DNA from: a virus
Virus record (IMG/VR): IMGVR_UViG_3300022841_000063
Location: 1-25,375 of that record
Length of the DNA: 25,375 nucleotides
Direction: 5' to 3' (one strand)
Shown: positions 1-6,769 of the stretch, one piece after another
Position numbering within the stretch: the first letter of the stretch is position 1
How the letters are laid out: each line of letters starts with the position of its first letter
Made by a program: the position numbers and the translations under genes
The notes under the pieces: generated by a model
Told to the model about the DNA's origin: nothing
Seen by the model: the letters and a program-made list of their open reading frames with translations, nothing else
Database searches by the model: none

Positions 1-175
1 CTCTGCGTACTTCATTAAACCCGAAGGCGCACAGAAACTAATAAACTTAGTGAACGAATACGGTGCTTGGCCAAACGATGCTATTATGTGCAGACAACTA
101 ATACCGCGCAAACTGGGACAATTGTTTCCTTATGTAACTAAAGTACAAGGTATCGAATCGACAACTTCATTATGA
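1..175 (+). CDS. Glycosyltransferase family 25-like protein, C-terminal end only
   Basis: Open at the left edge of the window; the visible frame starts at base 2 and stops with TGA at 173-175, giving 57 residues. The segment reads AYFIKPEGAQKLINLV followed by WPNDAIM, which matches the 'AY-I-(K)P-x-GA-x-K-(L/F)' and '(W)P-x-D' blocks near the C terminus of GT25 (LPS biosynthesis-type) glycosyltransferases. The next gene has the same block (GYRLKPEAAKAF, then RPTDVF), so the two look like tandem paralogues. The stop codon overlaps the next ATG (ATGA), indicating translational coupling. The sugar donor and acceptor cannot be inferred. Confidence 0.6.
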   Translation, partial: SAYFIKPEGAQKLINLVNEYGAWPNDAIMCRQLIPRKLGQLFPYVTKVQGIESTTSL

Positions 176-822
176 AATCATATGTAATTACAATAAAATC
201 TTTACCCGAGTCTGTTAAGGTAGCAGAGAGAATGATTGCCTCGGCGCCTGAGTATGATGTTCAGATGTTCAATGCTATTACTCCTAAGGATGATCCATAT
301 AAACTATTTGATTATTATGGATTGCCTCTGCATGGATTCAGAGAAGAGGGATCAGTGAAACTTAACTGTATGTCTGCATTCTTATCACACTACACATTAT
401 GGAAAATGTGTATCAAAGATAATGTCGAGTACCAAATATTCGAGCATGACGCTGTAGCAGTTATGCCTATTCCTAGAGTTATGAGTTATACGGGTTGTGT
501 CAATATTGGCGCACCTAGTTATGGTAAGCATATGCAGTGTGGTCAGATGGGTGTTAATCCTTTGACAACTAAGACTTACTTTCCTGGCGCACATGGTTAT
601 CGACTCAAACCTGAAGCAGCAAAAGCATTTATTCAGGGTGCTTATGACTATGCCAGACCAACAGATGTATTTCTAAACATTGCAATCTTTCCTTGGTTAG
701 AAGAGTTCTATCCACATCCTGTAGTTGCAAGAGATACATTTACTACTATTCAAAAAGAAGGTGGGTGTGTAGCAAAGCATAATTATGATGCTAACAAATA
801 TCGGATAATAAGTAATGTCTAA
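172..822 (+). CDS. Glycosyltransferase family 25-like protein
   Basis: A 216-residue protein. It opens with a short beta-strand block (SYVITIKSLPESVKVAERM), as in GT25 enzymes, which begin with 'I-x-L-x-R-S/P-x-R'. Further GT25-like features are a C-x-x-S-H-x-x-L-W block at residues 66-77 (GT25: 'G-C-x-x-S-H-x-x-x-W'), an acidic FEHDAV motif at 90-95 in place of the usual E-D-D-A metal/donor site, and a GAHGYRLKPEAAKAF block around 145. No signal peptide or membrane segment is seen, so it should be cytoplasmic. It overlaps both neighbours by a few bases and belongs to a run of glycosyltransferase-like genes. It could decorate phage DNA or a virion/host glycan; the sequence does not decide. 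Family call is by motif only. Confidence 0.6.
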   Translation: MKSYVITIKSLPESVKVAERMIASAPEYDVQMFNAITPKDDPYKLFDYYGLPLHGFREEGSVKLNCMSAFLSHYTLWKMCIKDNVEYQIFEHDAVAVMPIPRVMSYTGCVNIGAPSYGKHMQCGQMGVNPLTTKTYFPGAHGYRLKPEAAKAFIQGAYDYARPTDVFLNIAIFPWLEEFYPHPVVARDTFTTIQKEGGCVAKHNYDANKYRIISNV

Positions 823-1471
823 TACAAGCAGATGCTTTATAACAGGATGCGATTCTAATACAGAATGGATGCTCCCTTGGTTTATTAAGCACTACACTAA
901 GCACAACAAGACACCTATTGTCTTTATGGACTTTGGTGTATCGCGTGAATTGAAAGGATGGTTACAGACTGATAATATATTTACTGACTACATAACAATG
1001 GAGAAACAGAAAGTTGGTGGTTGGTTCTATAAACCACAAGCATTACTTGCATCTCCTTGTGAAGAGACATGCTGGATTGACACAGACATTCATGTACTGG
1101 GCGATCTATCGGGTATCTGGGATCATGTTGAAGATAATAAACTAGGCATGGTAGAAGACAAACCTTGGAGCGCACGAAGAGGCGAAGTATGGCACAACTC
1201 TGGTGTTGTTGCAATGAAGGGCAAACCTAATATACTTCGTAAGTGGGCAGATGAGTGTCGAAAGAACCCTAAAGTAGGAGACCAAGAAGTACTTCACTCT
1301 ATGATGCTTACTCCCATTTCACGTATGACACACATCAATAGTGTGCCTAATATATACAACTGGTTACGTATACAATTACTTGATGGTCAAGACAATCCTA
1401 ACAAACTTGCTATGCACTGGACAGGTGCAAAGGGCAAAGAACAGATAAAGAAGATAATGTATAATGAGTAA
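815..1471 (+). CDS. GT8-type glycosyltransferase-like protein
   Basis: A 218-residue protein with a GT-A fold signature. A metal-binding D-x-D lies in CWIDTDIHVLGDL (Asp89 and Asp91), preceded by the KPQALLAS helix; an HNSGVVAMKG block at 127-136 corresponds to the acceptor-side 'N-(S/A)-G-V' of GT8 and related enzymes; and a C-terminal HWTGAKGK at about 204-211 resembles the 'H-(F/W)-x-G-x-x-K-P-W' nucleotide-sugar motif. These three in this order are good evidence for a nucleotide-sugar-dependent glycosyltransferase. The start overlaps the upstream stop by 8 bases and the 3' end overlaps the next start, so the cluster is translationally coupled. Substrate unknown; DNA base decoration is a possibility given the TAGT-like gene downstream. 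Confidence 0.65.
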   Translation: MSNTSRCFITGCDSNTEWMLPWFIKHYTKHNKTPIVFMDFGVSRELKGWLQTDNIFTDYITMEKQKVGGWFYKPQALLASPCEETCWIDTDIHVLGDLSGIWDHVEDNKLGMVEDKPWSARRGEVWHNSGVVAMKGKPNILRKWADECRKNPKVGDQEVLHSMMLTPISRMTHINSVPNIYNWLRIQLLDGQDNPNKLAMHWTGAKGKEQIKKIMYNE

Positions 1472-2213
1472 AGTATTTCATATTATTGGTAACGGTGATC
1501 AAGCGAAGCACTATCTGAAAGAACCACGAAAGGGAACTAAACTTCTCTGTAATATGCCTCCGTTCGAGATACCTAGAGATGAGGTGTTCGGTACGTGCAT
1601 GGTCGACTTCAAGATGATGATGGCATTGACCGAAGGGTCAGTTCAACTTGATCAGTATATGTGGATTCTAGGCACACGTCCTCGCGCATGGATGTATGAA
1701 CGTCATGCATTCTATCTCAAGTACGCCCCTAACATCAAAGAGTTCTACACTGATGTTCCTGAATATGCTGGCAATGCAACGAACTTTAACTGTGGTCACA
1801 TGGCAGTTCACTATGCGGCAGCACGACATAAAGCAGATGAGATTCATATGTATGGATTCGATACTCTGTTCGACTTCAATATGCGAAGTGTGACTGACCT
1901 TGTATTGTCTAGTGATAGAACACAAGTCAACAACTATAGACTGTTGAACAACTGGCGCCCTGTCTGGCGTGACATCATGCGCGAGTTTCCTGATACTAAA
2001 TTCGTATTGCATCACAATCATGACCAACTGAAGATACCTAAACTGCCTAATGTTGAAGTGGTAGTATATCCAGACGCATTGACCAGTCCACAAAAGAAGA
2101 AAGATGAGAGTGATATTAGTGATGGTCGTGGAATGGATCAGCAGGTTGTTGTCCCACAGACAAGAGCAGAGCGACGACGATTAGAAAAAGAATTGAAAAA
2201 GAAATCAAAATAA
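1464..2213 (+). CDS. GT42/DUF115-like glycosyltransferase-fold protein
   Basis: A 249-residue protein. It starts with a nucleotide-binding-like strand/loop (VFHIIGNGDQAKHYL) and has a central block of NFNCGHMAVHYAAA followed by EIHMYGFDTLFD. That arrangement (small-residue-rich helix, then a strand ending in G-x-D) recalls the Cst-type sialyltransferase/DUF115 (MAF flagellin glycosyltransferase) fold, where 'C-(S/G)-x-x-(M/A)' precedes '(I/Y)-x-G-x-D-(F/Y)'. The last 20 residues are strongly basic (RAERRRLEKELKKKSK), which could contact nucleic acid or be a helical tail. It is the last of four glycosyltransferase-like genes before a promoter. I infer the family from fold-level motifs and cannot name the substrate; a nucleotide-sugar-independent role is possible. 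Confidence 0.45.
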   Translation: MSKVFHIIGNGDQAKHYLKEPRKGTKLLCNMPPFEIPRDEVFGTCMVDFKMMMALTEGSVQLDQYMWILGTRPRAWMYERHAFYLKYAPNIKEFYTDVPEYAGNATNFNCGHMAVHYAAARHKADEIHMYGFDTLFDFNMRSVTDLVLSSDRTQVNNYRLLNNWRPVWRDIMREFPDTKFVLHHNHDQLKIPKLPNVEVVVYPDALTSPQKKKDESDISDGRGMDQQVVVPQTRAERRRLEKELKKKSK

Positions 2214-2216
2214 GTC

Positions 2217-2245
2217 TTGCATTGGTGGAATACCTGTGATATAAT
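2217..2245 (+). promoter_or_regulatory. Sigma-70-type promoter with extended -10
   Basis: TTGCAT (2217-2222), a 17-base spacer, and TATAAT (2240-2245) preceded by TGA, i.e. an extended -10 (TGn). The predicted transcript starts near 2252, which rules out the TTG at 2251 as a start codon and supports ATG 2278 for the exonuclease gene. Close to bacterial consensus, suggesting early or middle expression by unmodified host RNA polymerase. Confidence 0.75.
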
Positions 2246-2277
2246 ACTACTTGTATTCAATTGAAGAGACTTATATT

Positions 2278-2961
2278 ATGTTCGAACACGTTAATTACGA
2301 CCTGGGTTATGCTGATTTAGAGTCAGAGACCCTTTCTACTGGTCGTCACTACGAAACGCCTGACGGCAAAAAGTATCCCTCTATCACTACATGTCTGTCT
2401 ATTCTATCTGAGAAAGGCATCGCCGCTTGGCGCAAACGTGTTGGTGATGTAGAAGCAGACAAGATTTCTTTCCGCGCCTCTACTCGCGGTACTGCTGTTC
2501 ACGAAATCATCGAAGATTACATCAATAATGTACCAGACTATACTAAGAAGTATATGCCTAACATCATTGCTAACTTTCTTGACGTTAAAGAAATCCTAGA
2601 TACACGTATAGGTAAAGTCTATGCACAAGAAGTTCCATTGTACTCGCATCATCTAGGTGTTGCAGGACGAGTGGATTGTGTTGCTGAGTTTGATGGCAAG
2701 TTATCAATCATCGATTTCAAGACTGCTAAGAAAGCAAAACTTCGCAAGTATGTCGAAGCGTATTTTATGCAAGAGTCATTCTATGCTATAGCATGGGAAG
2801 AGATCACTCAATTACCTATTACACAACTAGTTACCATTATTGCTGTTGACGATGATGAACCACAAGTGTTTATCGAGCATCGTGATAATTGGTCAGGACC
2901 ATTACAAGACACAATCAAGAAATATAAGGATCGCAAAAATGCCGAACAATACAGTTTCTGA
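2278..2961 (+). CDS. PD-(D/E)XK (RecB/Cas4/MGME1-like) exonuclease
   Basis: A 227-residue protein with the ordered motifs of RecB-family nucleases: GTAVHEIIEDY (residues 71-81, the G-x-x-x-H motif), QEVPLYS (Glu118), GRVDCVAEF with metal-binding Asp133, the I-I-D-F-K-T core with Asp146 and Lys148, and a downstream Q-E-S-F-Y-A helix corresponding to the 'Q-x-x-x-Y' motif. All catalytic positions look intact. By analogy with T4-like phages it would act in host DNA breakdown or in end processing during replication/recombination. ATG 2278 is chosen because the predicted promoter start site lies between it and the only upstream alternative (TTG 2251), and GAAGAG at 2262-2267 provides a weak ribosome site. 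Its 3' end overlaps the next gene by 23 bases. Confidence 0.8.
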   Translation: MFEHVNYDLGYADLESETLSTGRHYETPDGKKYPSITTCLSILSEKGIAAWRKRVGDVEADKISFRASTRGTAVHEIIEDYINNVPDYTKKYMPNIIANFLDVKEILDTRIGKVYAQEVPLYSHHLGVAGRVDCVAEFDGKLSIIDFKTAKKAKLRKYVEAYFMQESFYAIAWEEITQLPITQLVTIIAVDDDEPQVFIEHRDNWSGPLQDTIKKYKDRKNAEQYSF

Positions 2962-3277
2962 ATCAGCAGAGTACGAGAACTTTGTTGGTGAAAGAGTAGA
3001 AGTAGATACCGAAGCACCAGCATCACTCGCAGAGTTTATCGGTATGGAAGATAAAACTGTAGAGTGGAAGAAAGAATGGGTTGGTATGCCCGAGTACAAG
3101 CAGGAAGATAATCCTACTTACAAGACTATCTCTATGCACTTTAGAAATAAAGAAGATTATGAAGAGTTTGCTAAACTGATTGGACAACCATTAACTAAGA
3201 AGACTAAGAGTACTTGGTTCCCACGGTTAGATAGAACTGCTAACTCATTATTGCGTTGGGTTCAAGATGACGCCTAA
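2939..3277 (+). CDS. Small conserved phage protein, function unknown
   Basis: A 112-residue acidic protein. ATG 2939 is selected because AAGGA (2926-2930) lies 8 bases upstream; longer in-frame readings would run deep into the exonuclease gene. The C-terminal half (MHFRNKEDYEEFAKLIGQ, then TKKTKSTWFPRLDR) has a compact alpha/beta look. I recall similar 'F-x-x-x-E-D-x-x-x-F-A-x-L-I-G-Q-x-(I/L)-T-x-K-T-x-S-x-W-(F/Y)-P' segments in many phage proteins, sometimes next to ParB-like domains in DNA-modifying loci; that is memory of a pattern, not a search. It is nested between the exonuclease and the TAGT-like gene, overlapping both, so the three are probably co-translated. No function assigned. Confidence 0.7.
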   Translation: MPNNTVSESAEYENFVGERVEVDTEAPASLAEFIGMEDKTVEWKKEWVGMPEYKQEDNPTYKTISMHFRNKEDYEEFAKLIGQPLTKKTKSTWFPRLDRTANSLLRWVQDDA

Positions 3278-4208
3278 GTATCCTATATATATTATATCAA
3301 AGGGACGCCAAGACTCTATGGTGACATCACAGTCATTAGCGAGAATGAAAGTCCATCATTACATTAGCATTGAACCTCAAGACTGGGACGCTTATGAGAC
3401 TGCGCTTGATAATTTTAACATTAGGAAGTATGTTACTCTATTACTTCTGCCCTTCAGCAACCATGGTGATGGTCCAGGTCGCGCTCGTAATTGGTGCTGG
3501 GACCATTCTATTACACTTGGCGCTAAACGCCATTGGGTTCTTGACGACAATATTGCTGATTTCTACCGCCTTCATAATAATAAGCGCATTCGTGTAGAGA
3601 GTGGTGCATTCTTTGCTCCTATGGAAGACTTCGTTGATCGCTACACTAATGTTATGATAGCAGGACCTCAGTATCGTTTCTTCTGCGCACCTAATCAAGC
3701 ATACCCCGCATTCGTAAAGAACACTAGAATCTATTCTTGTCTCTTGATTGACAATGAATGTAAGCACAGATGGCGTGGTCGTTACAATGAAGACACTGAC
3801 ATTTGTTTGCGCGTTCTCAAAGACGGTGACTGTACTATTCAGTTCAATGCATTTCTTCAAGGCAAGATGGCAACGCAGACACTCAAGGGTGGTAACACCG
3901 AAGAGTTCTATCATAAAGAGTTGGGTATTGATGAGAACGGTGTTGCTATTCAAGCAGACGAAACATTAGACGTAAAAGAAAGATATAACGTAGCAGGAAC
4001 AATCGCCAAGTCACAGATGCTTGTTGATATGCATCCTGACGTGGCAACGATGGTATGGAGATATGGTAGATGGCATCACCATGTAAACTACGAGTCGTTC
4101 AAAAAGAATCCGCTAGATAAAGATACAACTGTTCTGATACAGAAAGGTGTTAATAACTACGGTATGAAATTAATTAATAATTATGGTGTAAACGCGAATG
4201 AATATTAG
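3267..4208 (+). CDS. TET-associated glycosyltransferase-like (TAGT) enzyme
   Basis: A 313-residue protein. It begins with PIYIISKGRQDS (residues 6-17), a 'Y-(I/V)-x-S-K-G-R' strand-loop, followed by GPGRARNWCWDHS (69-81) and HWVLDDNIADFY (89-100). The Asp93-Asp94-Asn95 triad is the GT-A type D-x-D-like metal/nucleotide-sugar site. A later NEDTDICLRVLKDG block resembles the second acidic motif of family 2-like enzymes. I recognise this combination as the TAGT family, predicted from comparative genomics to glycosylate hydroxymethylated pyrimidines in phage DNA. No TET/JBP-type oxygenase is in this window, so the source of the hydroxylated base, if any, would be elsewhere or made at the nucleotide level. 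The start overlaps the preceding gene by 11 bases; the 3' end overlaps the heme oxygenase start by 11. Confidence 0.7.
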   Translation: MTPKYPIYIISKGRQDSMVTSQSLARMKVHHYISIEPQDWDAYETALDNFNIRKYVTLLLLPFSNHGDGPGRARNWCWDHSITLGAKRHWVLDDNIADFYRLHNNKRIRVESGAFFAPMEDFVDRYTNVMIAGPQYRFFCAPNQAYPAFVKNTRIYSCLLIDNECKHRWRGRYNEDTDICLRVLKDGDCTIQFNAFLQGKMATQTLKGGNTEEFYHKELGIDENGVAIQADETLDVKERYNVAGTIAKSQMLVDMHPDVATMVWRYGRWHHHVNYESFKKNPLDKDTTVLIQKGVNNYGMKLINNYGVNANEY

Positions 4209-4731
4209 AGAAGCAACAATTGACTTGCATAATGCAGTAGAGGCGACACCCTTTGCTATTCGAATGATTGATGGTACTTTGTCTAAGAAGGACTACGTTC
4301 GCTATCTTAATGCCCAGTATTTAATATTTAATGCTATGGAACAATATGGTGAGTATACTCTTCCTCATGAGAATCTACCTAGAAAACAAGCAATCATCGA
4401 TGATCTCAAATCATTAGATGAAGAAGCAACTGGTCATAATATGCCTAAGTCTGCTTACAGATATGCTGATTACATTCTTGGACCATACGACTCTGAAGAG
4501 AATCTTCGTAGTTCACACATCTACTTGAACTACATGGGTATGATGTTCGGTGGTGGTATCGTAGCAAAGAATGGTTATTCTGATGGTAACTTATATAAGT
4601 TCGAAGGTGGTCGATCAGAAATCATTGCGGCGATTCGTGGATTGGAACTAAGTGTCGATGAAGTCAATCAAGGGTTTCGTTATCACATAGAGATATTCGA
4701 AGAGTTAGAAAGGATGGGTAAAGATGATTAG
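4198..4731 (+). CDS. ho1: Heme oxygenase homologue
   Basis: A 177-residue protein that aligns by eye with HO-1 type heme oxygenases over its length: IREATIDLHNAVEATPF (residues 3-19) supplies the proximal heme ligand His11 in the 'E-A-T-K-x-x-H' context; a YLNAQYLIFNAMEQ helix follows; PRKQAIIDDLKSL matches the '(H/P)-R-K-x-A-(L/I)-x-x-D-L' block; and HIYLNYMGMMFGGG (107-120) is the distal helix, normally 'H-x-Y-x-R-Y-L-G-D-L-S-G-G'. The expected reaction is O2- and reductant-dependent opening of heme to biliverdin, iron and CO. The distal Asp of human HO-1 (Asp140) is Met115 here, while the Gly pair is kept. It is shorter than the usual 200-240 residues. It overlaps the bilin reductase gene by 8 bases, and the pair forms a pathway. 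Family call firm; activity not proven. Confidence 0.85.
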   Translation: MNIREATIDLHNAVEATPFAIRMIDGTLSKKDYVRYLNAQYLIFNAMEQYGEYTLPHENLPRKQAIIDDLKSLDEEATGHNMPKSAYRYADYILGPYDSEENLRSSHIYLNYMGMMFGGGIVAKNGYSDGNLYKFEGGRSEIIAAIRGLELSVDEVNQGFRYHIEIFEELERMGKDD

Positions 4732-5377
4732 TTTAGAAGATCGTCTAACCGCACTAACTGGTGAGATGCAAGAAATCATTGAAGCGTCTGCTGGCGTTAA
4801 ACCATTAGAGACAGAGGAGTTTGGATGGGAGAACTATCGATACGAATCGCCTAAGTTTAGACTAGCACACATAGAGCGATACTATGTTGATGGACTGGTT
4901 GTTGCTCATGTTGTTGTAATGCCGCGCGAGTCTATCGGTGCACCTATCTTCGGATTCGATGTTGTCGGTAGTGCTAAGACTGGTAAAATTACTGGAGCGT
5001 TCGTTGATTGGTCACCTATGTTATGGGACGGCAAGTGGCACGACACTGTATGGAATAAAGATAGAAAACTACCTGTATGGGCAGATTGTTTTAGTGATCA
5101 GTTCGTCGCTATCAGACCTGATGAAGAGGAGACTGAAAAACTGTTTGAGTTTGCTATAGATACTTTCATGGAATATATGATGATGCTCCAAGAATGCGTT
5201 ATTAAAACCTCTGGTAAAGATGATCCTTACGATGCACTAGATATCATCAAGGACGCACAGAATAATTACTGTAAACACCAAGCATCAAACCCACGCACAC
5301 GTGCCGCACTGAATAAGAAGATCGGCAAAGAACGTGCAGAGTATTTCATGACCGAGATACTTTTCCCTAAGATTTAG
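4724..5377 (+). CDS. pcyX: Ferredoxin-dependent bilin reductase (PcyA/PcyX type)
   Basis: A 217-residue protein of the FDBR family, which reduces biliverdin IXalpha with electrons from ferredoxin. Visible family blocks: KFRLAHIERYY (44-54), VVAHVVVMP (59-67), APIFGFDVVGS (73-83), FVDWSP (93-98), a CFSDQFVAIRP block (122-132), and the C-terminal NYCKHQASNPRTRAAL (181-196) then YFMTEILF. Compared with cyanobacterial PcyA, the catalytic Glu76, His88 and Asp105 appear as Glu51, His62 and Asp79; the position after Asn in the KN-D-K-T loop is Pro190, as in viral enzymes. Phage PcyX, known from ocean metagenomes, is the closest described relative I can name and makes phycoerythrobilin; the Glu here is PcyA-like, so phycocyanobilin is possible. 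The symbol is therefore provisional. Directly coupled to the heme oxygenase. Confidence 0.85.
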   Translation: MISLEDRLTALTGEMQEIIEASAGVKPLETEEFGWENYRYESPKFRLAHIERYYVDGLVVAHVVVMPRESIGAPIFGFDVVGSAKTGKITGAFVDWSPMLWDGKWHDTVWNKDRKLPVWADCFSDQFVAIRPDEEETEKLFEFAIDTFMEYMMMLQECVIKTSGKDDPYDALDIIKDAQNNYCKHQASNPRTRAALNKKIGKERAEYFMTEILFPKI

Positions 5378-5436
5378 TCCCGCCTTGGGACCGACCTGAG
5401 CATGTCACGAAACTGCTTTTCTTTTTAAAATAATGC

Positions 5437-5465
5437 TTGACAATCCATTTACTTTGCTGTATAAT
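5437..5465 (+). promoter_or_regulatory. Perfect-consensus sigma-70 promoter
   Basis: TTGACA (5437-5442), 17-base spacer, TATAAT (5460-5465): an exact match to the bacterial consensus at both hexamers and spacing. It lies in the 179-base gap after the bilin reductase gene and would start transcription near 5472, ahead of the gene at 5557 and thyX. Confidence 0.9.
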
Positions 5466-5471
5466 GGTGCC

Positions 5472-5532
5472 TATGAAGTGATAACTCTTTCGTAAACTGG
5501 TAATGATTCCTAAGCGAGAGCGACACTTCATA
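5472..5532 (+). promoter_or_regulatory. 5'-terminal stem-loop in the mRNA leader
   Basis: TATGAAGTG (5472-5480) is perfectly complementary to CACTTCATA (5524-5532). Inside, CTCT (5485-5488) can pair with AGAG (5517-5520). The outer stem begins at the expected first base of the transcript from the promoter at 5437-5465, so the mRNA would carry a blunt 5' stem. This could protect the message from 5'-end-dependent decay or regulate access to the ribosome site at 5546-5550, which stays outside the stem. Structure seen in sequence; function inferred. Confidence 0.6.
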
Positions 5533-5556
5533 TACATAATGATTAAAAGGTAACAT

Positions 5557-6099
5557 ATGAAAGTTAATATAGGTAAGTATCCTAGACACCGATGGTATCA
5601 CAACTTTGTTTTCTGGCACTTTGGATATGAAGCAAAGGTAAAAGAGAAGATTGTGATTGAAGAGTTTGATACTTGGTCAATGGATCATACACTCGCAAAG
5701 ATAATTCTTCCTATGCTTATTCAGTTGAAAGAGACACAGCATGGTGCACCCTTTGTTGAGATGGAAGATGTTCCTGAACTTCTACGTTGGGACATGAAAG
5801 ACGAACGACACTACAAGACCAAAGGTGAAGTTGATGAGCAATACTTTGAGCGTTGGGAATATGTTATCAGCGAAATGATTTGGGCATTCGAACAGAAAAC
5901 CCCAGTTAATTGGCAGTCTCAGTACTCAAAAGGTGAAACTGACTGGGATCATGTTGATAATGGTGACGGAATGTTTCGATTAGTAGAGGGTCCTAATCAT
6001 ACTTATCAAGTTGACATGAAAGGCGTTGAAGCGCATCAAAAAAGAATAACAAATGGTTTCAGACTATTTGGTAAATACTACGAAGGACTATGGGATTAA
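5557..6099 (+). CDS. Conserved T4-like phage protein, function unknown
   Basis: A 180-residue, Trp- and acid-rich protein with a good ribosome site (AAAAGG at 5545-5550, 6 bases before the ATG). It opens MKVNIGKYPRHRWYHN and contains FDTWSMDHTLAKIILPML, then LKETQHGAPFVEMEDVPE, a combination I recall from a widespread marine T4-like phage family whose members start 'M-K-V-x-I-G-K-Y' and keep the 'W-D-T-W-S-M-D-x-T-L-A' block. No enzyme motif is visible and no function is known to me. It is the first gene behind the consensus promoter and the structured leader, so it is probably an early/middle gene of some abundance. Its end (stop 6097-6099) is 1 base from thyX. Confidence 0.8.
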   Translation: MKVNIGKYPRHRWYHNFVFWHFGYEAKVKEKIVIEEFDTWSMDHTLAKIILPMLIQLKETQHGAPFVEMEDVPELLRWDMKDERHYKTKGEVDEQYFERWEYVISEMIWAFEQKTPVNWQSQYSKGETDWDHVDNGDGMFRLVEGPNHTYQVDMKGVEAHQKRITNGFRLFGKYYEGLWD

Positions 6100-6100
6100 T

Positions 6101-6769
6101 ATGGAACAAAATGAAGTGAGTTTGATTGCACTGAGTAAACCTAGTGCAATCACTGGAGTTAATTCAGCAGAGCAATTGGTAGCATATGCGGCAAGAGTGA
6201 GTAACCCCGCTAATCAGAATAACACCGAGACTGCTGGTAAGTTAGTTCGTTATTTGATTAAGGAGAATCATTGGTCACCACTTGAAATGGTACACTTGAC
6301 ACTTGAGATTAAAACAACTCGTGATATTGGTCGTCAGATTATACGTCACAGGTCGTTCGCCTTTCAAGAGTTCTCACAGAGATATGCAGTGAGTGAGAAT
6401 ATTAATGTGGTACGTGAAGCACGAGTTCAAGACGAGAAGAATCGCCAGAACTCTAATGTAACTGATGATGAACATATTAAGAGTGAATGGGGACGTTCAC
6501 AAGCGAGGGTTCGCAACTTCGCAAAGAAAGAGTATGCTGCCGCACTTGATATGGGTATTGCTAAGGAACAGGCACGTGCATTGTTGCCCGAGGGTTTAAC
6601 AGGAACAACACTGTATATGGCAGGTAGTTTGCGTTCATGGATTCACTATTGTGATTTGCGCATGGCGAATGGTACACAGAAAGAGCATATGGATGTAGCA
6701 AATAAATGTTGGGAAATAATTAAGCAACACTTCCCTGATGTAGTTAAAGCGGTCGAGGAGACTAAGTAA
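6101..6769 (+). CDS. thyX: FAD-dependent thymidylate synthase ThyX
   Basis: A 222-residue protein with the defining ThyX motif R-H-R-x7-S: Arg82-His83-Arg84 and Ser92 within RHRSFAFQEFSQRY. The supporting family blocks are AYAARVSNP (28-36), HWSPLEMVHLTLEI (57-70; the 'H-x-S-P-x-E-H/M' FAD/folate region), ALLPEGLTGTTLYMAG and LRSWIHYCDLR. ThyX methylates dUMP to dTMP with methylene-tetrahydrofolate and FAD, supplying thymidylate during phage replication. Start ATG 6101 is preferred over ATG 6053 because family members begin shortly before the 'x-x-L-I-A-L' strand, GGGA (6092-6095) lies 5 bases upstream, and the longer form would read inside the preceding gene. It overlaps the next start (TAATG). 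In the context of the glycosyltransferases, a hydroxymethylating variant cannot be excluded but nothing in the motifs argues for it. Confidence 0.93.
   Translation: MEQNEVSLIALSKPSAITGVNSAEQLVAYAARVSNPANQNNTETAGKLVRYLIKENHWSPLEMVHLTLEIKTTRDIGRQIIRHRSFAFQEFSQRYAVSENINVVREARVQDEKNRQNSNVTDDEHIKSEWGRSQARVRNFAKKEYAAALDMGIAKEQARALLPEGLTGTTLYMAGSLRSWIHYCDLRMANGTQKEHMDVANKCWEIIKQHFPDVVKAVEETK

Noticed and set aside
1668-2093. 141-residue frame on the - strand
   Set aside because: Mirror of the GT42/DUF115-like gene on the + strand; no ribosome site, Cys/His-rich odd composition, no family features.
2251-2277. TTG start that would lengthen the exonuclease by nine residues
   Set aside because: It lies at or before the transcript start predicted from the extended -10 promoter at 2217-2245 and has no ribosome site; ATG 2278 fits better.
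3441-3953. 170-residue frame on the - strand
   Set aside because: Lies wholly opposite the motif-rich TAGT-like gene and has no recognisable motif.
5377-5391. GTCCC/GGGAC hairpin after the bilin reductase gene as a terminator
   Set aside because: Only 5 bp with a 5-base loop and no T-run directly after it; a T-rich stretch at 5417-5426 is too far away. Not enough for a terminator call.
6053-6100. ATG 6053 as the thyX start
   Set aside because: Adds 16 residues not typical of ThyX and overlaps the preceding gene by 47 bases; ATG 6101 has a closer ribosome site.
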